DNA of 39,549 bases. Source: a filamentous cyanobacterium CCP2. Lineage in GTDB: Bacteria; Cyanobacteriota; Cyanobacteriia; Elainellales; Elainellaceae. The DNA lies in assembly GCA_003003615.1 (NCBI GenBank), contig PVWD01000024.1, forward strand, positions 1 to 39,549, given 5' to 3'. How positions within the stretch are numbered: position 1 is the stretch's first letter; each line of letters opens with the position of its first letter. Shown one piece after another: positions 1 to 10,600 of this stretch. The position numbers were made by a program, and so were the translations under genes. The notes under the pieces are model-generated. The model was given only the letters and a program-made list of their open reading frames with translations. It was not told where the DNA came from and ran no database searches.

Positions 1-1988
1 GTACTAGATACCTGCTTGGCTTTTTCTAGCTTTTGTGGCTCTGGGGCATAGCTTTGAGCAATAAACTCCTGTTTCAGCCTTTTAAGGGCAGTTTCAGCAT
101 CAGGAATTTCGCTAATCAAGGCTGACCAGCGATGGCGTACAGGCTGTACATTTTCTTCGACAAACGCTTTTGCTGCCAGGATGTCATCGACTAATTGGTA
201 GGCTTGCTGAGCGGTTGTTTTTGCCGTTTGATACAAATCCTCTGCCTGTTCAAGCTGGCCCTGCCGCAGCAACGTTAAACCTATTTGCTGCTGTTGCCTT
301 GCCAATTCCACTTGCTCATCGGGATTGCCATCTACCTCTGCCAGGGTAAACCGTTGAGGTTGCTGGACGGGGGTCGCTTCTTCTAGGGTCTGTGGATAGC
401 GATATTCCACCGTTTGCTGCCGAACCGTATGGGCATGGTGAATTGCCGCCTCGATCGAAGTTTGTATACTCAACAAAGCCTGGTGTAGGTCGATCGCCCG
501 TTTCAAGTCAGCCTGTAACCTGTGGGCATTCTCCAGGACGGTTTGAGACGCTGGATACGCCTCCAGGGGGTCGGCTTCTTGAATGGATTCAAACTGCTGT
601 TGGGTTTGCTGAATGTGCTGAAGGCGTGGCTCGTAAGGCTGGAAAGGTAAATTCAGGCTGGCAAGGGCTGAGCGCGTTTGGTGAATTTCCTCCAAGCAGG
701 ACAGCAAATTTTGCCGGTTCTGTTCTGCTCCCTCAACGGCTTGGACAATTTCTGCCAGTGCCCCATTCGCCCGATCGAACAGTTCTGCCATGGCAGCCAG
801 AAGTTCTTCTGGAGCGTAGGTCGTTTGAGCCACAATGCCGCCAAACAAGCTGGCCATTTCCAAAGGCAACTCCTGCCCCGTCACAATAACGGGTTCCGTT
901 GTCAAGCGTTCAACAGCCTGCTCAAACCCACCGATGAGCGGAAATCGATCGCGCTGGATTGCATCTTGGGCGGCTTGCAGGCGTTGGTTGGCAGCTTCCA
1001 ACCGGACGGTGAGGTCAGTAAAGTCTGTAATCGCCGCTTCGTATTGGGTTCGCGTTCTGCCTTGAAACTTCGTAGACCAATCCGTTTGGAGACGCAAAAA
1101 ACCAAAGTAGCGATCGTATAACTTCAAGTACAGTTCATTGGCATTGTTGAGCCGTTCTTGCCAATCCTTCACCGCAGATTGAGCAGCCGATCGCTTCCGA
1201 CGATAGCGTAGAGTCAGCCAAACCATTCCCGCAACCGAACCAGCCCCTGCCGCACTGGGAGGGCCATAGGTTGTTACAGTACTCCGGAATTCTGCCCACT
1301 GTTGCGCTCGTTCTGCTTGGAGCCTAGCGGCTTCGGCTTCCTGTTCTGCCTGCTGCTGTTCTTGTTCTGCTTGGGCTTGTAGTTGGGCGGCGTAAGTATC
1401 TAAGTCCTGGTTCACATTCTCAACTACAGCCACGATCGCCCCTTGGGGATCATCAGGCATATATTGTCTTAACGCAGGGATCACAGGGCCGTTTTCTTCA
1501 GAAAACCAATCTGCCGTCAAGCCCGCCGCCCGGAGACGATTGCCGCCATTGGCCGCGACCCACCCCCTGTTTACATCGTCCGATCGCCGCACCCAAAAGA
1601 TAATCAGGTAATCATCTACCGGAAACTCAGCTTCACTCCGCCATTGGGCAACCAAATCATCCAGCTTGATCACGGCCAAGTTTGCATTTTCTGAAACAGA
1701 CTCGTTTCCCTGTTCAGCCGCAACGACAAACACCTCTAGGTCATGGGATTCTGCTGCTTCGGTAAGCTGTTGCTCCAAATTGGGAAACCGGACTGGGTAA
1801 GTCGGATTGTTTGACAAACGCGGGTCAATGTAAATTCGTTGCTCTGGGTTAAACTGTGGTGTCCAGGTAGCTTGGGCAAAGGCTGGGCTAGCAAAAACGA
1901 TGATGCTGACTCCCAGGATAGAGGGAGCAAGGAACAGTCTGGAAAAACTCGATGTGCTGTTTATCCAGCGGAAAAATCTTTGGCTCAT
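1..1988 (-). CDS. TPM-domain membrane protein with coiled coils (partial, 3' end outside window)
   Basis: Reading the minus strand from the ATG at 1988 gives about 662 codons without a stop, continuing past the left edge, so this is a real gene truncated by the window. The N-terminus is a signal peptide (basic start, hydrophobic stretch, cleavage near AFA-QA at residues 36-40). Residues about 45-190 resemble a TPM/YgcG-type domain, with an early YIDPRL stretch, a strand FVVAAEQG and a DDYLIIFWVRR-like strand. Next come a Gln/Glu/Ala-rich coiled coil (about 205-240), one membrane segment followed by RYRRKR, and a long helical, Gln-rich region to the edge. TPM-family proteins include a photosystem II repair factor of chloroplasts and several membrane proteins of unknown role. 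Topology suggests an exported TPM domain and a cytoplasmic coiled-coil tail. It is transcribed divergently from the GT39 gene. The gene is certain; the exact role is unknown. Confidence 0.8.
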   Translation of the reverse strand, partial: MSQRFFRWINSTSSFSRLFLAPSILGVSIIVFASPAFAQATWTPQFNPEQRIYIDPRLSNNPTYPVRFPNLEQQLTEAAESHDLEVFVVAAEQGNESVSENANLAVIKLDDLVAQWRSEAEFPVDDYLIIFWVRRSDDVNRGWVAANGGNRLRAAGLTADWFSEENGPVIPALRQYMPDDPQGAIVAVVENVNQDLDTYAAQLQAQAEQEQQQAEQEAEAARLQAERAQQWAEFRSTVTTYGPPSAAGAGSVAGMVWLTLRYRRKRSAAQSAVKDWQERLNNANELYLKLYDRYFGFLRLQTDWSTKFQGRTRTQYEAAITDFTDLTVRLEAANQRLQAAQDAIQRDRFPLIGGFEQAVERLTTEPVIVTGQELPLEMASLFGGIVAQTTYAPEELLAAMAELFDRANGALAEIVQAVEGAEQNRQNLLSCLEEIHQTRSALASLNLPFQPYEPRLQHIQQTQQQFESIQEADPLEAYPASQTVLENAHRLQADLKRAIDLHQALLSIQTSIEAAIHHAHTVRQQTVEYRYPQTLEEATPVQQPQRFTLAEVDGNPDEQVELARQQQQIGLTLLRQGQLEQAEDLYQTAKTTAQQAYQLVDDILAAKAFVEENVQPVRHRWSALISEIPDAETALKRLKQEFIAQSYAPEPQKLEKAKQVSS

Positions 1989-2287
1989 ACACTCAACTGG
2001 GTAACTGGGCGGCAATCTTGGCTATGAAATCTGTGCCCAAACGACACTTTTTTCCTATACTGCAAGACTTCACTTCCAGTGTGGCAAGTTCCTGATGCCT
2101 CTGTCAGAACATTTCATTAAAAAATTATTGTTCGTAATATTGTTCGTCATCCTGCATCTGTGAGTGTCTGTAGAAAATTAATTCGTAACCCATCATAAAT
2201 TTTCGTTAAACCCTGTTGCGAGTAAAGTTTTTGCTAATCTCAAAACATGCTTGCTTAAAGGTCTAATTTTGCGCAATTTGCCGATCG
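1989..2287. promoter_or_regulatory. Divergent intergenic region between TPM gene and GT39 gene
   Basis: This AT-rich gap of 299 bases lies between two divergently transcribed genes and must hold both promoters. I see no strong Shine-Dalgarno sequence before the ATG at 2288, and no confident -35/-10 pair or palindromic operator. Confidence 0.4.
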
Positions 2288-4015
2288 ATGTTGTCGTCTA
2301 TGCTGTCTCGCCAAGCTTCTACCCACGTTTTTTCAAAAGGACTGTTTCTGAACATCCTTTTGTTGCTCTTGCTGTGTACTGCTTTGTTTTTTTGGCAGCT
2401 AGATGCTTATAGTTTATTTGATGAAACGGAGGCAAAACAGGCTGAAATTGCTCGCCAAATGTGGGTTCGTAATGACTGGATCACGCCATTCTATAACGGT
2501 GAGATTTATTTTGATAAACCGATTCTGCTGCATTGGTTAATCGCTTTAGGCTTTCCCATCTTTGGCCTCAGTGAATGGGCAGTACGCTTGCCCTCTGCCC
2601 TTGCTGCAACGGGCTTAGTTTTATCAACCTGGCTATTTACGGCTCAGTTCACCAATTCTCGGATTGCTTTACTGGCAGCTACAATGCTGGCGGCGAATCC
2701 TTCAACTTTTGCCCTAGGGCGGACTGGGCAACACGATATGCTATTGGTGTTTTTTATGACCGCAGGACTGTATTGCTGGTATCTGGGCTACAGTACTGGG
2801 CGTAGATGGGCGTATCTAGCTTATTTTGCACTCACTGGGCTGGCAGTAATGGCGAAAGGGCCGTTAGGTGCACTTTTGAGCATCATGGCGATCGGTCTTT
2901 TTGTGATCTGGGTGGGGCGTTGGCGAGAGCAACTGACAATCATTCCCTGGAAGTGGGGACTGTTGATTTTTGCTGGGCTAACGTTGCCCTGGTATGCCCT
3001 GGTGATTTTAATTAACGGGCAGGAGTTTTTTTACAACTTTTTTGTTTATAACAACCTTACCCGTTTCGTTGAGGTGAATCAAAACCAGGCGGGCCCCTGG
3101 TATTATTACATTCCAATTATTTTGATCGACTTTTTTCCCTGGATTGCGCTCAGTCCGGTAGGGTTATTGGGAATTGGCAAATGGCGATCGTTTGGCATGG
3201 GCAAGTGGCAACACAAATCTCGGCAGCAGCAGCTTCCTTTGTTCCTGCTCATCTGGTTCTTTTCCGTGCTGATCTTCATGACGGTGGCAGCCACCAAACT
3301 TCCCTGGTATGTTTACCCCGGATTTCCAGCCTTGGCAATTCTCTGCGCCCAAATGTGGGATCAGCAAATCGTTCAACCGAATCGCTGGTTAAAGCTAAAT
3401 TTATGTTTAATTGGTGTTGTGTATTTGCTAACGGCGATCGGGTTTGCGGTAATTCCTCACTTGCTGCCAGACGAACCCGTTGTAGACGAAATTGTTCAAA
3501 CGGGAACCGTTGGGCTGTGGGTGGGACTCTATGCCAGTGCAGCCATCCTGATTTGGCTTTGTGCTCTGCATCAGAAGGTCTTGCATGGATGGGGCATTGG
3601 GCTGGTGGTTTTTGGCATCACGGCAATGACGCTGGTGAACCCGGTGTTGCCCATTCTGGATCGTCAAGTTTTAAGTGGACGCTTGCAGCCAATGGCGATC
3701 GTCTTGCAACAAGAAGTCTGTGCGACTTGTCCTCCAACCCTGCTAGCCACGCTAGGTGCGAGCCGTCCCAGCCTCAATTTCTACAGTCAAATCAGCACTT
3801 TTCAACGGTTTCATTATCGCTATCAAATCCAGCTACAGTTAGGGCAGCTTACTGAACCTGAACGATTCATGTTAATTACAACGGACAAGGATCTGAACCG
3901 AATCGGGCTGGATTTAACTGGTTATGAACCGGCTTATGTTGCCAAGGATTTTAAGCTATTCATTTTTCCTGCTGATAGTGATTTAGCGTTGCGTACCATT
4001 GGCATTCCTCGTTAG
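2288..4015 (+). CDS. Glycosyltransferase family 39 (ArnT/PMT-like) integral membrane protein
   Basis: This 575-residue protein is rich in membrane segments. After a first hydrophobic helix (about 20-37) comes the exoplasmic loop motif FDETEAKQA, with Asp45-Glu46 in the position of the catalytic acidic pair of GT39/ArnT/PMT enzymes. It is followed by the family-typical DKPILLHWL segment and an FALGRTGQHDMLL stretch. Members transfer sugars from polyprenyl-phosphate donors to lipids or proteins on the outer face of the cytoplasmic membrane. The hydrophilic C-terminal part (about 470-575) is probably periplasmic. ATG 2288 is used; ATG 2300 is an alternative, and neither has a clear ribosome binding site. 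It converges on the PKS operon and could glycosylate that product, but the neighbourhood is the only evidence. Substrate unknown. Confidence 0.85.
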   Translation: MLSSMLSRQASTHVFSKGLFLNILLLLLLCTALFFWQLDAYSLFDETEAKQAEIARQMWVRNDWITPFYNGEIYFDKPILLHWLIALGFPIFGLSEWAVRLPSALAATGLVLSTWLFTAQFTNSRIALLAATMLAANPSTFALGRTGQHDMLLVFFMTAGLYCWYLGYSTGRRWAYLAYFALTGLAVMAKGPLGALLSIMAIGLFVIWVGRWREQLTIIPWKWGLLIFAGLTLPWYALVILINGQEFFYNFFVYNNLTRFVEVNQNQAGPWYYYIPIILIDFFPWIALSPVGLLGIGKWRSFGMGKWQHKSRQQQLPLFLLIWFFSVLIFMTVAATKLPWYVYPGFPALAILCAQMWDQQIVQPNRWLKLNLCLIGVVYLLTAIGFAVIPHLLPDEPVVDEIVQTGTVGLWVGLYASAAILIWLCALHQKVLHGWGIGLVVFGITAMTLVNPVLPILDRQVLSGRLQPMAIVLQQEVCATCPPTLLATLGASRPSLNFYSQISTFQRFHYRYQIQLQLGQLTEPERFMLITTDKDLNRIGLDLTGYEPAYVAKDFKLFIFPADSDLALRTIGIPR

Positions 4016-4109
4016 TTGTCCTATGGGTATTAGCAATTGGGTTGATCATCATCTTTGAGAAGATACTTGAGAATCCTATCACCATTCATCAAACTAATTT
4101 CTATATATG

Positions 4110-4628
4110 CTATTGGCTAAACTCGGTGCAGTGGCGATCGTATAGATCATGCCCACTGCTGCCCGAAAAAATAGGTAAAGCAACACAGGCTTGATTGGTT
4201 AGCTCACCGCTAGACATATTGCTATTTGCCCAAAAGTAAGCAGTAATTCCACTGGTTTGCAGCATCCCTCTCGCCGATCGCTGTTTGTTGACGATATTTA
4301 TCTCTTGTATAAACAAATAAGTGCCATTAGGAATGTAGGCTCTCGTCCAATTGGCCTGACACGCAGCAGAATACATTTTTTGCACCACGATCGTTTGAGG
4401 AAGCCAAGCATCTTGCCAACGGTTCACTGTTACGGTTAACTCGTCTTCAACGGTGGCATCTAAATCACAACCATATGCCACTGGGTTTTGATCAATACAG
4501 CTTTCCCCCACGCAGGTAGGAGCGACGATCGGTTGAGCCTGTTGAGCCTGTGCGGTTCCCATGAAATTAATTTCGATCAAACCCAATGCAACAATGAATC
4601 TGAGTAAGCCAGGTCGTCTTTGCTTCAT
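4110..4628 (-). CDS. Small secreted protein, DUF2690-like
   Basis: A 172-residue protein with a signal peptide: basic MKQRR start, hydrophobic core to about residue 25, probable cleavage at AQA. The mature part has a CVGESC motif, then a GCDLDATV-type stretch, then an SAACQANWTRAYI block and a late Cys, matching the DUF2690 pattern known from secreted actinobacterial and cyanobacterial proteins. The paired cysteines suggest disulphides in the periplasm or outside the cell. It starts 9 nt after fabZ with no visible Shine-Dalgarno, so it is probably read as the last gene of the PKS operon by readthrough or coupling. Function unknown. An exported protein ending a lipid-synthesis operon is unusual. 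Confidence 0.75.
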   Translation of the reverse strand: MKQRRPGLLRFIVALGLIEINFMGTAQAQQAQPIVAPTCVGESCIDQNPVAYGCDLDATVEDELTVTVNRWQDAWLPQTIVVQKMYSAACQANWTRAYIPNGTYLFIQEINIVNKQRSARGMLQTSGITAYFWANSNMSSGELTNQACVALPIFSGSSGHDLYDRHCTEFSQ

Positions 4629-4637
4629 GGGTTTGAG

Positions 4638-5186
4638 TTAATTCATTAATATCGAAAAAGTTAATTCACCTTCTGCCGCCAGTTTGCCATTCACTTCTGC
4701 CCGTCCCTGCATTTTGCTAAACCGCCGTTTTACATACATTACTTCTACCGTCATGATGATCTGATCTCCGGGGACAACCGGGCGACGGAACCGGACTTTA
4801 TCCATTCCGGCAAAGAGAAACAACCCTTTTGTTTCTGAATCTAGCATCTGTGTCAGGACGATGCCGCCCACCTGCGCCATTGCCTCAATAATCAGAACTC
4901 CGGGCATAATCGGCTGTCCGGGAAAGTGTCCCTGAAACTGAAATTCGTTAAACGAAACATTTTTAATGCCGATCGCCCGTTCGTTTGGCACGTAGTCAAT
5001 AATGCGATCGACCAGCAAAAACGGGTAGCGGTGCGGCAATAATTTCTGAATCTCTTCAATTGTTAAATGGGGAGGTGCTTGCTGTAGGGTCGTTTCCGCC
5101 TCTTGATTGGGTGAATCAGCTACAGACGGATTTGATGAGTCAACCGTTGAGTTAGCAGTTGAGTCGATATTCAGCAGGGTTGACAT
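4638..5186 (-). CDS. fabZ: FabZ-type (3R)-hydroxyacyl-ACP dehydratase
   Basis: A 182-residue hot-dog-fold dehydratase. The core begins near residue 42 with the typical HRYPFLLVD segment. The catalytic His87 sits in [11 protein letters not shown] and Glu101 in IEAMAQVGG, as in FabZ. It removes water from 3-hydroxyacyl-ACP to give trans-2-enoyl-ACP. An N-terminal Ser/Asn/Thr-rich extension of about 40 residues is not needed for the fold. The gene lies 5 nt downstream of the FabF-like gene in the same operon. The PKS in this operon has KR but no DH domain, so this protein may supply dehydration in trans. It could also be the cell's only FabZ, which the window cannot decide. Confidence 0.93.
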   Translation of the reverse strand: MSTLLNIDSTANSTVDSSNPSVADSPNQEAETTLQQAPPHLTIEEIQKLLPHRYPFLLVDRIIDYVPNERAIGIKNVSFNEFQFQGHFPGQPIMPGVLIIEAMAQVGGIVLTQMLDSETKGLFLFAGMDKVRFRRPVVPGDQIIMTVEVMYVKRRFSKMQGRAEVNGKLAAEGELTFSILMN

Positions 5187-5191
5187 GATGA

Positions 5192-6442
5192 TTACTCCGT
5201 AAATTTTTTGAATGCCAGCGTGACGTTATGCCCACCAAAACCAAAGGAATTGGATAGAGCAACTTCAACGGGCTGCGATCGGCTTTGGTGCGGCACATAG
5301 TCTAGGTCGCAGGCGGGATCAGGGTGATCTAAGTTAATAGTGGGAGGGATGCGATCGGTGTGAATCGCCAGAACGGTGGCGACTGCTTCAATGCCGCCAG
5401 AACCGCCTAATAGATGCCCCGTCATGGATTTGGTTGAACTCACGGCAACGTGGGCAGCAAAATCGCCCAGAGCTTGTTTTATTGCAAGGGTTTCGTTGCT
5501 GTCGTTGGCAGGGGTACTGGTGCCGTGAGCGTTAATGTAGCTCACCTGATTTGGAAAAATGCCTGCATCCTTCAGTGCCAGTTCCATTGCTCTGGCGGGC
5601 ATTTTTGCATCGGGGCGAGGAGCCGTCATGTGATACGCATCGCAGGTTAGCCCGTAGCCCACCATTTCAGCATAAATTTTGGCTCCCCGATCGAGGGCGT
5701 GTTCCAATTCCTCCAGGATCAAAATTCCTGATCCTTCTCCCATGACAAAGCCGTTGCGATCGCGGTCAAAGGGGCGTGAGGCACGGGTTGGTTCGTCGTT
5801 GCGGGTGGATAGGGCCCTGGCGTTGGCAAATCCGGTAATGGAAAGGGGCGTGATGGCAGCTTCTGTGCCTCCACAAATCATCGCAGAGGCATAACCATGC
5901 TGAATCAGGCGAAAGGCTTCCCCAATCGCATTTGATCCGGCAGCGCAGGCAGTCACAGTACAGGAATTAGGCCCCTTTGCTCCGGTGTGAATTGCCGTCA
6001 GTCCGGCGGCCATGTTGGCAATCATCATTGGAATCATAAAGGGACTACAGCGATCGGCTCCACGATTTAAATACACTGTCTGTTGGTCTTCCATGACCTT
6101 AATGCCGCCCACCCCAGAACCCAGCAAAACCCCGATCTGTGTGGCATTGCGATCGTGAATTTGCAACTGGGCATCGACAACGGCTTGGCGGCTGGCACAT
6201 ACCCCAAACTGAGCAAAGCGATCCATCCGTTTGGCTTCTTTGCGCTCCAGGTAGTTTGCTGGGTCAAAGTTTTTCACCTCTCCAGCGATGTGGCAGGGTA
6301 AGGGAGTTGCATCAAACAGCGTAATCTGCCCAATACCGCTCTGCCCCTGAAGGAGTGCCTGCCAATATTCGACGATCGTATTTCCTAAAGAGGTAATGGC
6401 ACCTAACCCGGTGACAACCACACGCTTGCGATCGGGAGTCAT
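5192..6442 (-). CDS. fabF: FabF-type 3-oxoacyl-ACP synthase (KAS II)
   Basis: A 416-residue condensing enzyme of normal FabF length. The catalytic triad is complete: Cys166 in VTACAAGS, His306 in [11 protein letters not shown] and His343 in [10 protein letters not shown]. It catalyses decarboxylative condensation of malonyl-ACP with acyl-ACP. It starts 8 nt after the GT4 gene and is followed 5 nt later by fabZ. Genuine FabF sequence features, such as the [11 protein letters not shown] block, separate it from modular PKS ketosynthases. Placement in the operon suggests dedicated elongation of the cluster's acyl chain or priming substrate. Housekeeping fatty-acid synthesis remains possible. Confidence 0.92.
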   Translation of the reverse strand: MTPDRKRVVVTGLGAITSLGNTIVEYWQALLQGQSGIGQITLFDATPLPCHIAGEVKNFDPANYLERKEAKRMDRFAQFGVCASRQAVVDAQLQIHDRNATQIGVLLGSGVGGIKVMEDQQTVYLNRGADRCSPFMIPMMIANMAAGLTAIHTGAKGPNSCTVTACAAGSNAIGEAFRLIQHGYASAMICGGTEAAITPLSITGFANARALSTRNDEPTRASRPFDRDRNGFVMGEGSGILILEELEHALDRGAKIYAEMVGYGLTCDAYHMTAPRPDAKMPARAMELALKDAGIFPNQVSYINAHGTSTPANDSNETLAIKQALGDFAAHVAVSSTKSMTGHLLGGSGGIEAVATVLAIHTDRIPPTINLDHPDPACDLDYVPHQSRSQPVEVALSNSFGFGGHNVTLAFKKFTE

Positions 6443-6450
6443 GGCTTACC

Positions 6451-7686
6451 TCATGCCCTGCTGAAACTGGTTAAATTGGAAGGCTCTTGGTCAGTACTGA
6501 GTAAATTCCGATAATAATCCTGAAGGTTTTCGCAACCTTGTTCTACAGAATACCGTTTGGCATCCTGGAGTGCCCGCTGAATTAAGTTGGTGTGGTCGAT
6601 CGTGAATGCCGTTTCTAAGCATTTTGCCAATGCATTCACATCATTAGGCGGAACGAGATAGCCATTCACGCCTTCAATTAAGTATTCGGCAACTGCACCA
6701 CTCTTGACCGTGATTACAGGAACGCCCGATGCCATTGCTTCGACGATCGTTAATCCAAAGGTTTCGTAGGGGGAAGGACTGCAAAAAAGATCGCAGGAAG
6801 CCAAAACATTTGCCTTGGTTTCTCCCATCAAAAATCCGGTGAAGTGAATATCTGGAATCCCTTTTGCCGTCTGCTTTAAGGAATTAACTACATCATCGGG
6901 GCCATCCCCAATAATCAGTAATGAAGACTTTGGACATTGCTGCTTTAACTGAGCAAAGGCTTGAATCAATAAATCAACTCGTTTTTCAAAGCCCAAACGA
7001 CCCAAAAAGCCAATCACCTGATGATCTGCTTCCTGGGGCGTAAGCCAGGGTTCTAGCCAGGTACGATCGCGACGATCGGGACGATAGGTGGAAATATCAG
7101 TGCCAAAGAAAGGAATCACCTGGGTATTGCGGATTCCCATTTCCTGACAGCTTTGGCTAGCGGCAGTACTGGGACAAACCGTAACATCGACTTGATGATA
7201 CAAAAAGCTCAGAAGCCGTAGCCGCCGCACCACATTTCGCAACCACTGCCAGCCGGGATAGGTGGAGGAAAAATTATACACGTCGGTATGGTATTCCGCT
7301 AAATAGGGGACGTGATGGGTTCTGGCGTATCCTCTTCCCGGTAACTGCCAAGCACTGAGTAAGAAGTATCGCTCTACATCGGTCATGACAATCAGATCGG
7401 GCTGGTAGGCGGCAATTTTCTGGCTAATTTGCTGCGCTGCTTGCATCGTGGGCACATAGGTCAGCTTATAGGGAATCCAGGGTTTTGCTGCGTATCGTTC
7501 AATAATTAGATTAGGATAGCTAACTTCCAATTCCCGATCTTTTTGCCAATCTGGGGCAAACACAATAACCCGATCGCCCTGTTCGGCAAACCATTTTGCC
7601 CTTGCCCAGTTGAAGTGAGAGGAGCCGCTGACTTCAGGCGGAAAAGCTGTCACCAGAAAAGCCAGGGTGCGTTGATGAATACTCAT
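6451..7686 (-). CDS. GT4 family glycosyltransferase
   Basis: A 411-residue GT-B glycosyltransferase. The N-terminal domain opens with FPPEVSGSSHFNWARA, typical of GT4 enzymes acting on lipids. The C-terminal domain has the nucleotide-sugar site GFLGRLGFEKRVDLLI and the E-x7-E motif within SPYETFGLTIVEAMASG. It should transfer a sugar from a nucleotide donor with retention of configuration, at the cytoplasmic side of the membrane. It begins 12 nt after the PKS stop and ends 8 nt before fabF. With a reductase-terminated PKS upstream, a plausible acceptor is the released fatty or polyketide alcohol, giving a glycolipid. The sugar donor and acceptor cannot be read from sequence. Confidence 0.9.
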   Translation of the reverse strand: MSIHQRTLAFLVTAFPPEVSGSSHFNWARAKWFAEQGDRVIVFAPDWQKDRELEVSYPNLIIERYAAKPWIPYKLTYVPTMQAAQQISQKIAAYQPDLIVMTDVERYFLLSAWQLPGRGYARTHHVPYLAEYHTDVYNFSSTYPGWQWLRNVVRRLRLLSFLYHQVDVTVCPSTAASQSCQEMGIRNTQVIPFFGTDISTYRPDRRDRTWLEPWLTPQEADHQVIGFLGRLGFEKRVDLLIQAFAQLKQQCPKSSLLIIGDGPDDVVNSLKQTAKGIPDIHFTGFLMGETKANVLASCDLFCSPSPYETFGLTIVEAMASGVPVITVKSGAVAEYLIEGVNGYLVPPNDVNALAKCLETAFTIDHTNLIQRALQDAKRYSVEQGCENLQDYYRNLLSTDQEPSNLTSFSRA

Positions 7687-7698
7687 TTGATTTAGTCC

Positions 7699-10600
7699 TT
7701 ATCGGTGAACGCGAATCTTGGGAGCTTCCAGGAAGCCACTGCGAATGAAGTAGGAGAAATAAATTTGCAACAGTTTTTCGTCGAGCGGTGGACAGACGAT
7801 CGAACTGCCGGATAGAGCAACCAAGGTTTCTTCATAGCCAATTTCTGGACGATAGCCTTGCTCATTTAACTCAATATAAGTGAGTTGCTGATCAGACCAG
7901 CGATGGCGGAAAAAAGGCAACAGGGGGTAAAGCGGATTGTCTCGCTGTTGGCTCAGGCGTAACTGCCATTCTTCGTAGGAAACCCGCTCCATGGGATAGC
8001 CCATTGAGCAGATAAAATCAACGAGCTTACTCCAATGCAGTAGATGAGGGTTTTGTAAGTGGAATGCTTTACCGAAAGCAGATTTCTGCTGGGATAGATA
8101 GACGATCGCCCGACTGTTGTAATCCACTGGGGATAAATCCAGCATCAAATCTAAATCATCCATCATGCAGCCAAGCTGAATTGAACCTTTCATCATCCGG
8201 CATAGAAACCCTTGCGTATTCCAGACTCCCGTTTGACTATGCCCTGACACAAGGGGCGGACGGTGAATTGTAATGGGTAAGCCCCGCTTTCCGGCAATTT
8301 GAACCAACTTTTCAGACACCCACTTACTCTGGGAATATCCCAAATAAATCCCTTCACTGCGATCGATCGGATCAGACTCTGTGACACGCTTTCCGTAATA
8401 GGCAGAGGATTCAAACACCGCCACGCTAGACACATGATGCACAGGTTTTACCTTCGTCTGGCAGGCAAACCGCAGTACCTCTTGAGTTCCTAATACATTG
8501 ATTGGCTTGAACCGGGAGTAAGGATAAACGTAATTGAGCAACGCCCCGTTGTGGTAAATGGCATCAATTTTGCGAGCTAATTGTTCATACTGAGCGGGAG
8601 TCATGCCTAACTGCGGCTGCGCCAAATCGCCCAGTACGGGAATAATTCTGGCACCAAAGGCTTCCTGCCACAGGTCATATGCCTGCAAATTCTTTTGCAA
8701 TCTTTCGGCTGCCGATTCTAAATCCTCTGCCCGCACTAAGCAGTAAATATCGGCTGGCGTTTGTTCTAGCAATTCCTGGAGCAGAAAAGCCCCCAAAAAG
8801 CCCGTTGCCCCAGTCAGCAAGATGGACGTAGGCTCTCCCACCATTGGCATCTGGGCATTGTCGGGATGAATCGCCGGATCAAGAACGACTTCCGCATTCA
8901 AATCCAGATCATTTCCTTTGGACTCAGTTTTGCCCGTTGAATGAACTTCTGGTGTGAGCTGCTCCAGCACGATCGCGCCAATGCTGGCAATGCTGGGATC
9001 TTCGACCAAAGCGCGGATCGGCAATTCCACTTGAAGTTCTGCCCGAATCAGGCTCGTCAGTTCCACCGCCATTAAGGAATCCATGCCCAGTTCGTGTAGC
9101 GGTTGCTCCGGATTAAGCTCAGACATCGGCAAGCCCAACACCTTCGCGATTTGACCTTGCAGGTAGGTGATCACCTGAGCCGGACGGTCTTCTGCGGGAA
9201 CGGCTTGCAACTGAAGGCGCACCTCAGATAGGGCAGGCTGAACCGTTTCTAATGGCGTGATTTCACCCATCACCTCTGCCAGCAGGGACGGTGGGCTAGT
9301 GTTGCTAAATTGCTGCCCAAACACTGACCAGTCAAACGGCAGTACGCCAATCTGGGCGATCTCCTGTCCTAGGACTTGCTCTAACACCTGTAATCCTTGC
9401 TCCGAGGCGATCGGCTGAATTCCCTGAGTGGTCAAACGTTCTTGATTGCGCTGATCCAGGCTTGCTGCCATGCCCGCATCGCTCCACGGGCCCCAGTTGA
9501 TGCTTAATCCGGGTAGCCCTTGGGCACGGCGATAGTGAGCCAGCGCATCCATAAAGGCATTGGCGGCTGCATAGTTGCCCTGACCGGGGGAACCCAACAA
9601 CGATGCAGCAGACGAAAAGGTGACAAAGAAGTCGATCGGCAAGGTTTGGGTCAACTGGTGCAAATTCCAGGCTCCCTGTACCTTTGGCTGCATGACTCGC
9701 GTAAAGCGTTCCCAATTTTGCTGCAACAGGATGCCATCGTCTAATACACCTGCTGCATGAATGATGCCGCACAATGGCGAAAGGGAGGAGGCGATCGTCT
9801 CTAGCATTTTGCTCACATCAGCAGTTTCAGCCACATTCCCTTGAAGCACCAGCACCTTTGCCCCAGCTTGCTCCAGTTTTGTAATGACAGTTTGCGCTAC
9901 TTCAGAAGCTCCTCGTCGTCCGGTTAAAATAAGCTGCCTTGCCCCTCGATCCACCATCCACTGAGCCACTTTCAGCCCCAAGGCTCCCAAACCGCCTGTA
10001 ATCAGATAGGAAGCATCCGATCGCAGGGCTACCCCCATCTCCGGTGAAATTTTCTCCGGTAAAGCCTTCTGCACCAGACGAGCAACATAACGCTGTCCAT
10101 CGCGAAATGCCAGGTGATCGTCACCCTGCGGATCTGTGATGTCTGCCAGAAGGGTTGTGATTTTTGCTTGTCCAGTTTCATGAGCCAGATTAACCTCAGG
10201 GGCCAGATCAATCAGTCCGCCCCACACCTCCGGGTGTTCCAACGCAATAACGCGACCAAACCCCCATAGTGGAGCCTGGGCAATGGCAGGAAGCGATCGA
10301 CCCATCGAGACGGCTCCTTGGGTGATGAACCAAAGGCGGGGTGAGGTAGACGATTTGTGCCGCATTAACGCTTGCAGCAACAGTAGGGCACTTCCCACGC
10401 CAACCTTTTGAGCGGCCGCTAAATCACTTGAGGTGCTGCATTCCAAACTCCACAGGTGGAGGATACCCTGCAAGGGATGATCGAGCGTGTCGAGGGAATT
10501 TAGGGAATCCAACAGCTGATCGAAATCCTCAGAATGGGTAGGATTGATCCGTCGAGTCTGGTTTGCCTCCGCTTCATAGGCATTCCCTGGATAAACCAGA

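Noticed and set aside
392-1121. Plus-strand open frames of 76-165 codons near the left edge
   Set aside because: They lie opposite a continuous minus-strand frame of more than 660 codons with signal peptide and domain structure, so they are shadows of that gene.
9332-9772. 146-codon minus-strand frame inside the PKS gene
   Set aside because: It is an alternative frame in the middle of the KR-encoding region, where the PKS frame is unambiguous.
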